Assembly (NCBI GenBank): GCA_947074135.1
Contig: CAMTOL010000071.1
Coordinates: forward strand, 1 to 9,519
Length of the DNA: 9,519 nucleotides
Source: an uncultured Rikenellaceae bacterium
GTDB lineage: Bacteria > Bacteroidota > Bacteroidia > Bacteroidales > Rikenellaceae
Direction of reading: 5' to 3'
Shown: positions 1-6,812 of the stretch, one piece after another
Position numbering within the stretch: position 1 is the stretch's first letter
How the letters are laid out: every line of letters starts with the position of its first letter
Translations under genes and position numbers: made by a program
Notes under the pieces: model-generated
Seen by the model: the letters and a program-made list of their open reading frames with translations, nothing else
Told to the model about the DNA's origin: nothing
Databases searched by the model: none

Positions 1-14
1 TTTCTAGGCACAGC

Positions 15-255
15 TTGTGAGGTAGATTTCAATCTAAGAAGACTTTAATCTTTAAAACTGTCGTTGTGTGAGGTGGTTAGGTTAATGCTGAACTTAGGGT
101 AATTTTAGATAAGATGTAGGTCAAACAATATTACAGCAAAAATCAACATTAATAGCGTAATTTATAGCCAACTCCTCGATATGTAACTATCTCAATAGAT
201 GGATCAGAAGATAGTTCTTCACAAACAGTTATTATCTTTGTGAGGCAGATTTAAA
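15..255. repeat. Imperfect 18-bp direct repeat (15-32 and 238-255)
   Basis: TTGTGAGGTAGATTTCAA at 15-32 and TTGTGAGGCAGATTTAAA at 238-255 agree at 16 of 18 positions. The core TGTGAGG occurs a third time at 67-73. Read on the minus strand, the two copies give similar peptides (IYLTS and ICLTK), and the second sits at the edge of the response-regulator remnant. They may be leftovers of a duplicated gene, but chance cannot be excluded in AT-rich DNA of this length. Confidence 0.4.
149..250 (-). pseudogene. Remnant of OmpR/PhoB-family response regulator, C-terminal winged helix
   Basis: The minus strand translates from base 250 down to a TAA at 149-151 as a 33-residue stretch. It ends in DPSIEIVTYRGVGYKL followed by Arg-Tyr-stop. 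That is the hallmark end of the OmpR/PhoB winged-helix domain: the DP turn, then a beta-strand, then the RGVGYKL hairpin and a stop soon after. The residues before it (ITVCEEL) keep the hydrophobic spacing of the recognition helix that usually reads like I--LR-KL, with Cys where Arg is common. Immediately upstream in the same frame lie TAA (251-253) and a nearby TGA. The rest of the DNA-binding domain and the receiver domain are not recognisable before base 454. I read this as a truncated, decaying gene rather than a functional peptide. The identity of the last 20 residues is fairly secure; the history is inference. Confidence 0.6.
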
Positions 256-454
256 CTCAAAATTTTAGTTAGGTTTGAGTTTTTAAATACCAAAATTTTC
301 TAACCTTTTATGCAGATCGAGTTATGTTTCCCAGTTGAGTTAAACGAGATGGTTTTGAACGAAATTTTTATTAACTTTACAACGACCAAAAACGATAATC
401 CTTGTTTTTTGTCAAACCAATAAATTATTAACAATTAAAACCCATATTTAGAAG

Positions 455-1063
455 ATGAGAAAGATTCTAGTAATTGCGGTAATTGCATTTCTTGCGGTTA
501 GTTGCTGTTTAAATTCAGAGCAAACAATGGATACAAAAAAAGCTGTTATAGATAATATAATGAGTCGTACTAGTGTGCGCTCATACACTTCGCAGCCTAT
601 CGATGATGAGCAGATTGAAACTATGCTTCGTGCAGCAATGGCAGCCCCAACTGGTCGTAACTTACAGCCTTGGGCATTTGTGGTGGTCAACGAGCGAGAG
701 TCGATGGACTTTCTGTGCGAGAAATTGCCTTACGCTAAGATGCTTAAGGAGGCACCTCTTGCAATTATTGTTTGTGGCGACACTACAAAAGCTGCTGACG
801 ATAGCAATGGTCACAACTTGTGGGAGATGGATTGCTCGGCTGCAACTCAAAATCTGCTTTTAGCTGCAAATGCACTTGGTCTAGGTGCAGTGTGGACAGC
901 TGGTTTCCCTTATACAGAGAGAATGGACGCAATTCGTGAGGCTGTAAATTTGCCTCGCCACCTTATTCCATTGTGTGTTGTTCCAATTGGTTATCCTAAC
1001 GAACCCCTCAAACCTAAGGATAAGTGGAAACCTGAGAACGTTCACTACAATAGATTCAAATAG
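455..1063 (+). CDS. Nitroreductase-family flavoprotein, probable lipoprotein
   Basis: This 202-residue protein belongs to the nitroreductase (NfsB/FRase I-like) superfamily. These are FMN-dependent, usually dimeric enzymes that use NAD(P)H to reduce nitro compounds, quinones or similar acceptors; the substrate here is unknown. Family signs are SRTSVRSY near residue 37 (phosphate-contacting Arg/Ser), AAPTGRNLQPW around 63-73, GLGAVW at 142-147, and the usual C-terminal PIGYP near 177-181. The N-terminus is unusual for the family. MRK is followed by a hydrophobic stretch to AVSCC at 14-18, resembling a lipoprotein signal with Cys17 or Cys18 as the lipidated residue. The catalytic domain then begins at about residue 25. 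An internal ATG at 527 would give a cytosolic form, but the upstream signal is in frame and well formed, so I prefer 455. Similar exported nitroreductases exist in Bacteroides. The gene stands alone, with its own terminator downstream. Confidence 0.88.
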   Translation: MRKILVIAVIAFLAVSCCLNSEQTMDTKKAVIDNIMSRTSVRSYTSQPIDDEQIETMLRAAMAAPTGRNLQPWAFVVVNERESMDFLCEKLPYAKMLKEAPLAIIVCGDTTKAADDSNGHNLWEMDCSAATQNLLLAANALGLGAVWTAGFPYTERMDAIREAVNLPRHLIPLCVVPIGYPNEPLKPKDKWKPENVHYNRFK

Positions 1064-1101
1064 GAGGTTTCTGGTTTAGTTGATAATTAATGCTAATTAA
1101 T

Positions 1102-1140
1102 AACCGACACTTGTAATTATTGCAAGTGTCGGTTTTTTTT
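1102..1140 (+). terminator. Intrinsic terminator after the nitroreductase gene
   Basis: AACCGACACTTG (1102-1113) pairs perfectly with CAAGTGTCGGTT (1123-1134). A G-U pair and two A-U pairs extend the stem to a three-base loop (1117-1119). A run of eight T follows at 1133-1140. It lies about 40 bases past the stop codon and separates this gene from the dipeptidase gene. Confidence 0.93.
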
Positions 1141-1150
1141 GTTGCTATTT

Positions 1151-1184
1151 TTTGTTAACTTCGCTAGGTTAAAATATACTTTAA
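1151..1184 (+). promoter_or_regulatory. Possible Bacteroidota-type promoter for the dipeptidase gene
   Basis: TTTG at 1151-1154 fits the -33 element of Bacteroidota promoters. About 22 bases later, TATACTTTAA (1175-1184) partly fits the -7 element TAnnTTTG. The position is right for a gene starting at 1195 just after a terminator, but the -7 match is imperfect and the leader would be very short. Confidence 0.35.
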
Positions 1185-1194
1185 AACCAAAAAT

Positions 1195-2778
1195 ATGAAC
1201 AAAATTTTACTCTCTATCTCCGTTGCCTTGTTTAGCCTTGCGGCAATGGCGCAAGTAGTTGATATTGATCCTATTTCGGGTGTCGATTATGGAGAGAGCT
1301 GTACTGCACTGCTGGTAGGCAAAAAAGCATCAACCGACGGCTCGACAATGACCTCGCATTCGTGCGATGGCAACTACACAACCTGGACAACAATTATTCC
1401 AGCCAAGACTAACGAAAAAGGCTCGCTCGACACTATCTATTGGAACCGCTTTAAGAGCGAAGAGCCACACGATATGCGAGGTGTGACGATTAAAGGTACA
1501 ATTCCTGCTGCCCAGAAGACATATCGTTATGTAAATGTTGGTTATCCTTGTTTGAACGAGAAACAGTTGGCAATTGGCGAAACTACTTTTGGAGGTCGCA
1601 AAGAGCTTAAGAATGAAGATGGATTACTGGTTATTGAGGAGCTTCAACGCATTGTATTGCAGCGCACTTCGACTGCTCGTGAGGCAATTAAACTTATCGG
1701 TGAGTTGGTGGCGGAGTATGGCTATGGCGATGCAGGTGAGTGCCTGACGTTTGCCGATAAGAACGAGGTTTGGCAGCTCGAAATCACTGGTTCTGGAGCT
1801 GGTAAACCCTCTGCACTGTGGGTGGCACAACGAGTTCCAGATGACCATATAGGTATTTCGGCTAATATTCCTCGTATCTCGACAGTCGATTTCAATAACC
1901 CTAACTACTTTATGTATAGTGCCGACTTGAAGAAACGAGCAAAGGATTTGGGTTATTGGGACGGTAAAGAGCCGTTTAAGTTTTGGAAGGTCGTAATGGA
2001 AGATGGTAAAAAGCCGTTTGCTATTCGTGACTACTTTATTCTCAATATGTTTGCGCCGTCGCTTAACCTTTCAATGGATATGGACGAACTTCCGTTTTCG
2101 GTAAAACCAGATCGTAAAATATCGCCTGAAGATGCTATCTCTATCTATCGTCAGCAGTATGAGGGTACTCCTTACGATATGTCGCAAAATCTTAAAGTGG
2201 CTGTAAAGGGCGATACTATTGTTTCGCCAATTGTCAACAACTGGATGAGCGCAGATTTTCGTAATCTAATCAATGCCGTAAAACCCGAAACTATTGCTTT
2301 CCAACGCACAGTAGGTGTTTGTTGGTGTGCTTACTCTCATATTATTCAGGTTCGTGGCTGGCTGCCAGACGAGATTGGTGGTGTGATGTACTATTCGGTT
2401 GACAACCCTGCTCAATCGCCTCGTATTCCGATTTATGCAGGTACTACCGAACTTCCTGCTGAGTATGCTGTTTGTGGTCAAAAGCGTTATCGTGATGATG
2501 CTCTTTTGTGGCGTTTTAGAGAGGCTAACCGTTTGGCACAAGTTGCTTGGGGCAAGAGTCGAGAGAGTATGGAGAGCGAACAGTTGCGTTTGGAACGCAA
2601 AATGTTTGACGAACAGGCTGCGGTTGAGGCACACGTAAAATCGCTGCTCGAGGCAGGAAAGAACGAAGAGGCAGCTCAGTATCTCAATAACTATACAGCC
2701 GATTTTACTGGCACAGCGATTTACGCTTGGGAACGACTCAAACGCAAGTATTGGGCGATGTTTGGACGAGGTTTTTAA
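1195..2778 (+). CDS. Secreted C69-family (U34) dipeptidase
   Basis: This 527-residue protein is a dipeptidase of MEROPS family C69 (formerly U34, PepD-like), an N-terminal-nucleophile hydrolase that cleaves dipeptides. A signal peptide spans residues 1-19 and ends AMA before Gln20. It is followed by a short segment and then GESCTALLVGKKASTDGST (33-51). By analogy with Lactobacillus PepDA, Cys36 is the nucleophile and would become the mature N-terminus after removal of the preceding residues. Further family blocks are QLAIGETTFGGRKEL (124-138), EVWQLEITG (191-199) and WVAQRVPDDHIGISANIPRI (209-228). Later in the protein come a Cys-Trp-Cys segment and a YYSVDNPAQSPRIPIY block. The C-terminal 60 residues are helical and charged. 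Length suits the larger Bacteroidota members. Export suggests a role in peptide breakdown in the periplasm or outside the cell. It is transcribed alone and converges on the bat operon, with no sign of functional linkage. The family assignment is secure; the natural substrate is unknown. Confidence 0.95.
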   Translation: MNKILLSISVALFSLAAMAQVVDIDPISGVDYGESCTALLVGKKASTDGSTMTSHSCDGNYTTWTTIIPAKTNEKGSLDTIYWNRFKSEEPHDMRGVTIKGTIPAAQKTYRYVNVGYPCLNEKQLAIGETTFGGRKELKNEDGLLVIEELQRIVLQRTSTAREAIKLIGELVAEYGYGDAGECLTFADKNEVWQLEITGSGAGKPSALWVAQRVPDDHIGISANIPRISTVDFNNPNYFMYSADLKKRAKDLGYWDGKEPFKFWKVVMEDGKKPFAIRDYFILNMFAPSLNLSMDMDELPFSVKPDRKISPEDAISIYRQQYEGTPYDMSQNLKVAVKGDTIVSPIVNNWMSADFRNLINAVKPETIAFQRTVGVCWCAYSHIIQVRGWLPDEIGGVMYYSVDNPAQSPRIPIYAGTTELPAEYAVCGQKRYRDDALLWRFREANRLAQVAWGKSRESMESEQLRLERKMFDEQAAVEAHVKSLLEAGKNEEAAQYLNNYTADFTGTAIYAWERLKRKYWAMFGRGF

Positions 2779-2805
2779 TGATATAATTATCCGATATAGT
2801 TGCAA

Positions 2806-2852
2806 AACAGAAGGGGCAGAAAAGTTCGTATAGAACTGCTGCCCCTTCTGTT
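2806..2852. terminator. Long hairpin terminator between convergent genes
   Basis: AACAGAAGGGGCAG (2806-2819) pairs perfectly with CTGCCCCTTCTGTT (2839-2852). Inside the loop, AGTTC (2823-2827) pairs with GAACT (2833-2837), making a two-part hairpin. On the minus strand it follows the batD stop by about 17 bases and runs into TTTTGC, so it should end the bat operon. On the plus strand it follows the dipeptidase gene by about 27 bases but lacks a good T-run, so termination in that direction may be weaker. Confidence 0.85.
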
Positions 2853-2869
2853 ATGGTTGTGTATTTTGA

Positions 2870-4711
2870 TTATAGTGTGTCGAATAGTGACAGAGCTCGA
2901 TTGTATATCGCCCCCATATCAACCATTGCCGATGGCGCATATTGCGCCATTTCGCACTCCTCAATAAGAGCAATGAACTGTTCGCCCAACTCCTTGTTAA
3001 TACCTCTAGTCGCAAATTCTCGTTCAATACGACCCTTGTTCAACTCCGAAACTTCGATTGCAAACTTGTCGCCCACAAAACCCCACATTGCACGTAACAT
3101 CTCCTCAAAGAATGCTGTGCGAGAACCGTTGTCAAGCTGACGTTTAGCCATTTTAAGTCGTTTAATTGCTACCTTACTAGCTTTTCTGTTCTTGCTGCCC
3201 ACAACATCGGCACGACGAGCCGCCTGTTGTTTAAAGAGCAGTAGAAGTACAAAAATCGCAATAGCAATAACAATCAAAGTAATAAAGAAAGTAGTAGAGT
3301 ATAGTAACATTGACCCAGTGGCACTTGCACGAAGTGGAGTAGTCTTAATGTAACGAATATCTTGCCCCAACATCTTTAAGTCCTCTTTCGAAACACCCGA
3401 AACTACTGATAGTCCACTGCCGCTAGCTCCAGTGTCACGAGTTACTTCGAGTTGATACTCAGGTGTTTTTAGAGTAGTATATTTTTTAGTCGCTGGGTCG
3501 AAATATGCTATCTCCACCGATGGAATAGTGTATTGACCTTCGCTTCGAGCTATAAACGGAAACTCCCAACTGCGACTACCGCTCTGTCCACTGAGTGAGG
3601 AGCGAAGTTTGTCGTTAGTTTTTGTGTCGTATTGCTCAAATTCGGCAGGTAGTTTGAAATCTGGAGTTTCGATTAGTGGAAAATCGCCACTACCATCAAG
3701 CGTTACGGTAAGCGAGCCGGCTGAATTTGCCGAGATAGATTCAGATGAGAGTTTTGAGCTAAGTTTAAAGCTGCCAACAGCTGGATTTAACCCTACGGGA
3801 GCACCTGCTGGCAGTGGTTTGACAACTAGTCGAGTTGTGCCTGTTGTTAAACTCTTCTCTACATTGTTAATTTGTGAACCACCACCGAAAAACTGGTCGA
3901 AAAGCGAATTGCCGCTAGCTCTGGTCACGATTTGAGCAAGAGCTTTAATTGATGTCTGCTCAATCTCCATCGTTCCAGCCTTTTGGGGGTAGAGCAACCA
4001 TTGGCGAATCACGAAGCTCTCATACACTTTACCGTTGATGGTAGCACGAGTGGGTTGAGGGTTTTGCGCCGACTCTATTTCTACTGTCCAAAAGCCGTTA
4101 AAAGCGGCATATTTTGCATCGTTAATTGCCGATATCCCAACTCTAGTGTATAGTTTGAGTTGAGCTGAAACAGCCTCGCCTTTGAAACACTCCTTTTTTG
4201 AGAGTTCCATTCTTAGTAGTATGTCGTCGCTCTCTAATCCTCCTCCGCTGTTTGGTCTGCTGTTTGTTGTTGCGCTAGAGCCTGAGTTGCCAGTTGAGCT
4301 AGTGCCCTGCTGCGACCCTGCGCTCATTACGTTGATTGATAATGGACGAGAACTGTATGTCTTGCCGTCTGCCTCAATCTTAGCGGCTGAAATTGCTATC
4401 TTATTTACCCCACTTTGTGTTTCGATAAAATAGGTGTAAGTTTCTGTCGTAGCTTGAGTGCGAGTGCCATTAATAATCGAAATTGAGGTTCCTGAGCTCA
4501 TCGTTGGTCCAGCAAGTACAGTGGCGCCAGTAAATGTCGGAGCTGTAAAGCTAGATCCAGTGGCGTTGTTGAGCACAAATTCAACTCTAAATCTATCGCC
4601 TTCAAGCACATTTAAAGGGGCAGACGACTCAAAACTAATCTTTTGAGCAGTGGCTGAAAGTGAAATAAAAAGAGTACTAAAAATTAAAAAATACCTAAAA
4701 ATGCTTCTCAT
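2870..4711 (-). CDS. batD: BatD, membrane-anchored periplasmic protein
   Basis: This 613-residue protein matches BatD, the large beta-rich component of the Bat (Bacteroides aerotolerance) cluster. A signal peptide covers residues 1-22, ending SATA before Gln23. The periplasmic part begins ISFESSAP--VLEGDRFRVEF, typical of the family's Ig-like repeats. A Ser/Gly/Thr-rich linker lies at about 129-160, and further beta-type domains follow. One transmembrane helix lies at about 470-492. The cytoplasmic tail of about 120 residues is basic at first (KQQAARR) and then helical (FFEEMLRAMWGFVGDKF), a layout also seen in the tail of the membrane protein at 7513-8598. Its ATG overlaps the batB stop by one base (TAATG), indicating translational coupling. 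It is the last gene of the operon here; no batE follows before the convergent dipeptidase gene. Biochemical function is unknown. A scaffold role with BatA and BatB is the usual inference. Confidence 0.92.
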   Translation of the reverse strand: MRSIFRYFLIFSTLFISLSATAQKISFESSAPLNVLEGDRFRVEFVLNNATGSSFTAPTFTGATVLAGPTMSSGTSISIINGTRTQATTETYTYFIETQSGVNKIAISAAKIEADGKTYSSRPLSINVMSAGSQQGTSSTGNSGSSATTNSRPNSGGGLESDDILLRMELSKKECFKGEAVSAQLKLYTRVGISAINDAKYAAFNGFWTVEIESAQNPQPTRATINGKVYESFVIRQWLLYPQKAGTMEIEQTSIKALAQIVTRASGNSLFDQFFGGGSQINNVEKSLTTGTTRLVVKPLPAGAPVGLNPAVGSFKLSSKLSSESISANSAGSLTVTLDGSGDFPLIETPDFKLPAEFEQYDTKTNDKLRSSLSGQSGSRSWEFPFIARSEGQYTIPSVEIAYFDPATKKYTTLKTPEYQLEVTRDTGASGSGLSVVSGVSKEDLKMLGQDIRYIKTTPLRASATGSMLLYSTTFFITLIVIAIAIFVLLLLFKQQAARRADVVGSKNRKASKVAIKRLKMAKRQLDNGSRTAFFEEMLRAMWGFVGDKFAIEVSELNKGRIEREFATRGINKELGEQFIALIEECEMAQYAPSAMVDMGAIYNRALSLFDTL

Positions 4712-5721
4712 TAATCTCTATTATTAGCTTTTCGTTGTGGAATCAAAAATTCGATGGCAAGTACCGCTAGTACTAGGTACAGTATGTAAAAAAACTGTTC
4801 GGCATACTCGTCAAATATCGTTGCGTTAAAGTCGCTCTTGTTCATAGTGTCGATATGTGCAAAAATCTCGTCCAATCCCAAACTACGCTCAGTTGAGCGA
4901 ACATAAACTCCGCCTGTCGAAGTAGCAATTTCGCCAAGTGTGGCCTCATCGAGTTTAGTTACTACTATCTGTCCATCTTCGTCTTTGACCATTTCGCCAC
5001 CGATTGTGATTGGCGCACCTTCGGGCGTACCAATGCCAATTGTGTGAATTGTAATACCTCGTTCGGCAGCCGTTGCAGCAGCGGCTAGTGGGTCGTCGTC
5101 GTGGCTCTCGCCGTCGGTTATAAGTATAATTGCACGAGAATTTGCTACTCCGTCCTCTGTTTTAGCTTCGGGCATCGCCTGAATTGCCATCTCAATAGCA
5201 CTCTGAATCGAAGTGCCTTGGCGTGGAACCATATCTGGCGAGAGAGTGCGCACAAAGCTGCTTGCAGCCCTAAAATCAGCTGTAATTGGAAGCTGGATAT
5301 AGGCGTCACCTGCAAAAACAACCATACCAATTTGCTCGTCGCTGAGTTTCTCTACCAATCGCCCAATAGCGTATTTTGTGCGCTCCAATCGGTTTGGTTT
5401 AAAATCTTCGGCCAACATCGAACGACTAACATCGACAGCCAACATAATTTGACCACCATTGCGTTTAACCTCGCGCAGTTTACTGCCAGTTTGCGGACGT
5501 GCAAGTGCAAACGAGAGCAATCCAATAGCAACAAGAAGAAGTATAAACTTAAAGACAGCCCTACCTGGAGCCATACCCTTCATTAGTGGCGTAAGTAGCT
5601 CTAAATCTCCAAACTCGTTAATGAGTCGCTTCTGACGACGACGGTATAGCACAAAGAGTGCAACGAGAATCGGAATTAAAAAGAGTAGGTATAGATATTG
5701 TGGTTCTGCAAATCGTATCAT
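4711..5721 (-). CDS. batB: BatB, VWA-domain inner-membrane protein
   Basis: This 336-residue protein has the BatA/BatB layout. Two N-terminal transmembrane helices (about 9-26 and 57-74) come first, then a von Willebrand factor A domain (about 92-290), then a C-terminal transmembrane helix (about 310-328). The metal-binding MIDAS site is intact: Asp97-x-Ser99-x-Ser101 in AVDVSRSM, Thr170 in RQGTSIQ, and Asp203 in ITDGES. The domain should face the periplasm and bind partners through a divalent cation. Assignment to BatB rather than BatA rests on position (second VWA gene, directly after batA) and on the EVKRNGGQ lead-in and TDGESHDDD segment. The start overlaps the batA stop by four bases (ATGA), and the stop overlaps the batD start. 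In other Bacteroidota a TPR gene (batC) usually follows batB; here batD follows directly. Confidence 0.92.
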   Translation of the reverse strand: MIRFAEPQYLYLLFLIPILVALFVLYRRRQKRLINEFGDLELLTPLMKGMAPGRAVFKFILLLVAIGLLSFALARPQTGSKLREVKRNGGQIMLAVDVSRSMLAEDFKPNRLERTKYAIGRLVEKLSDEQIGMVVFAGDAYIQLPITADFRAASSFVRTLSPDMVPRQGTSIQSAIEMAIQAMPEAKTEDGVANSRAIILITDGESHDDDPLAAAATAAERGITIHTIGIGTPEGAPITIGGEMVKDEDGQIVVTKLDEATLGEIATSTGGVYVRSTERSLGLDEIFAHIDTMNKSDFNATIFDEYAEQFFYILYLVLAVLAIEFLIPQRKANNRD

Positions 5722-6716
5722 TGAGGTATTCTTCGTAAAATCAAGTAGTTAAAAATCATCATCAACAACAGTGCGCCAAGCGCACCAAGTAGATAAGGAG
5801 TGAACAGCTCATAGTATTTCGTACTGCTCTCAACCTCAATCTTAACTTTTTCGAGTTGGTTGATTTCGTCGTAAATTGCGGCTAGTTTCTGGTTGTCGGT
5901 TGCTCTAAAATATTTGCCTCCAGTCTGCTCGCTAATATTTTCTAGCAATTTCTCGTCAATTTCAACTTTAGCATTTTGGAATACCAACTGTCCCCAGGCA
6001 TCGTAGGCAGGAAATGGAGCAACTCCTTCAGTACCAACACCAATAGTGTAAACTCTAATTCCAAACTCCTTGGCAAGTTCGGCAGCGGTTAGAGGGTCAA
6101 TCTGTCCACTGTTATTTACCCCATCAGTTAGTAGAATAATAACCTTACTTGGAGAATCACTCTCTCTGAGTCTATTGACAGCCGTAGCAAGTCCGTTACC
6201 AATAGCTGTGCCGTCGGCAATAAAGCCCATCTCGACTTGCGCCAATAGGTTAACAAGTGTTCGATGGTCGGTTGTAAGTGGAGCTTGGGTAAAAGCCTCA
6301 CCCGCAAAGACTACCAATCCGATACGGTCGTTTGGACGATCAAGCATAAAACGGCTCGAAATCTCTTTTGCAGCCGTAAAACGGTCTGGTTTAAAGTCAC
6401 GAGCCAACATTGATGAAGATATATCGAGTGCAACAACCACGTCGATACCTTCGGCAGAGGTGCGCGAGTCGCTCTGCGAACTTTGAGGTCGAGCGGCTGC
6501 AATAACGATAAGTGCAAAAGCGGTGCAAAAGAGCAGGAACGGAATGTGGCGAAGGTAGTACAGCACAGTGCGACGAGCTCTGTGGAATCCTTCGACCGAT
6601 GAAACGGTTATCGTTACCCCTCCCTTTTTTATTTTATAGATATAGAAGGCTGCCAATGGTACAATTGCCGTTAGTAACCACAATATATCTACATTTTCAA
6701 ATCTTACAAACTCCAT
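5718..6716 (-). CDS. batA: BatA, VWA-domain inner-membrane protein
   Basis: This 332-residue protein carries transmembrane helices at about 10-27, 57-74 and 306-326. A VWA domain of about 90-285 lies between the second and third. Its MIDAS motif is complete: Asp98-x-Ser100-x-Ser102 in ALDISSSM, Thr170 in ADGTAIG, and Asp198 in LTDGVN. The ARDFKPDR stretch after the motif and GIRVYTIGVG near 219-228 are typical of BatA. As a paralogue of BatB it probably forms part of the same inner-membrane assembly. The stop overlaps the batB start by four bases. Upstream, unlike elsewhere in the operon, there is a 96-base gap to the TPR gene, holding a promoter-like element, a dyad and a heptamer repeat. 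Immediately before the ATG only AAAG is seen, so there is no strong ribosome-binding site. That gap makes separate regulation of batA and the genes after it possible. Confidence 0.93.
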   Translation of the reverse strand: MEFVRFENVDILWLLTAIVPLAAFYIYKIKKGGVTITVSSVEGFHRARRTVLYYLRHIPFLLFCTAFALIVIAAARPQSSQSDSRTSAEGIDVVVALDISSSMLARDFKPDRFTAAKEISSRFMLDRPNDRIGLVVFAGEAFTQAPLTTDHRTLVNLLAQVEMGFIADGTAIGNGLATAVNRLRESDSPSKVIILLTDGVNNSGQIDPLTAAELAKEFGIRVYTIGVGTEGVAPFPAYDAWGQLVFQNAKVEIDEKLLENISEQTGGKYFRATDNQKLAAIYDEINQLEKVKIEVESSTKYYELFTPYLLGALGALLLMMIFNYLILRRIPQ

Positions 6717-6720
6717 CTTT

Positions 6721-6755
6721 ATAATTCATAATTCATAATTCACAATTCATAATTA
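6721..6755. repeat. Five tandem copies of a 7-bp unit
   Basis: The plus strand reads ATAATTC three times (6721-6741), then ACAATTC (6742-6748) and ATAATTA (6749-6755): five heptamer units with two single-base variants. On the coding strand of the bat operon this is a GAATTAT-type repeat, ending about four bases before the batA start codon. Change in unit number would move the upstream sequence relative to the start without affecting the reading frame. Confidence 0.9.
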
Positions 6756-6762
6756 TTAAGTT

Positions 6763-6785
6763 GTTCTAACTACTAGAGTAAGAAC
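6763..6785. promoter_or_regulatory. Imperfect dyad in the batC-batA gap
   Basis: GTTCT (6763-6767) mirrors AGAAC (6781-6785), and three further inner pairs (CT-A type, 6769-6771 with 6777-6779) follow after one mismatch. It lies just downstream of the TATTTTTG element on the bat coding strand. It lacks a following T-run, so it is not a convincing terminator. It could be a protein-binding site or a leader hairpin. Confidence 0.35.
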
Positions 6786-6792
6786 AAAAATA
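6785..6792 (-). promoter_or_regulatory. Possible internal promoter, perfect TAnnTTTG match
   Basis: On the minus strand this reads TATTTTTG, an exact match to the Bacteroidota -7 consensus TAnnTTTG. It lies 69 bases upstream of batA in the only real gap of the operon. A T-rich tract lies 15-20 bases upstream, but no clean TTTG -33 element is present. Such matches also arise by chance in AT-rich DNA. Confidence 0.4.
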
Positions 6793-6805
6793 TGCATTAT
6801 GCATT
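6792..6805. repeat. Two tandem copies of ATGCATT
   Basis: ATGCATT occurs twice in direct succession (6792-6798 and 6799-6805), a second heptamer unit in the same gap as the GAATTAT repeat. It lies just past the batC stop codon. Confidence 0.75.
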
Positions 6806-6812
6806 GAAAAAA

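Larger units (their letters stand above)
1..454. other. Gene-free AT-rich region with decayed sequence
   Basis: No intact coding sequence or RNA gene is visible in this stretch. It is AT-rich and interrupted by stops in all frames. Two things stand out: a translated remnant of a response-regulator DNA-binding domain on the minus strand (149-250), and an imperfect repeat at 15-32 and 238-255. A 37-codon open frame on the plus strand (310-423) matches nothing I recognise. I see no confident promoter for the nitroreductase gene that follows, although the 30 bases before its start are very A/T-rich, as is common in Bacteroidota. Confidence 0.6.

Noticed and set aside
310..423. Plus-strand 37-codon open frame beginning MQIEL
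   Set aside because: It is short, has no recognisable similarity, no clear ribosome-binding site, and lies in decaying AT-rich DNA.
448..690. Minus-strand 80-codon open frame opposite the nitroreductase gene
   Set aside because: The plus-strand frame encodes a clear nitroreductase; this is a shadow with no domain features.
6763..6785. Dyad as a rho-independent terminator of batC
   Set aside because: The stem is short and mismatched and no T-run follows on the coding strand.
6721..6805. Heptamer arrays as a CRISPR-like or iteron array
   Set aside because: The units are directly adjacent with no spacers, very short, and there is no replication or cas gene nearby.
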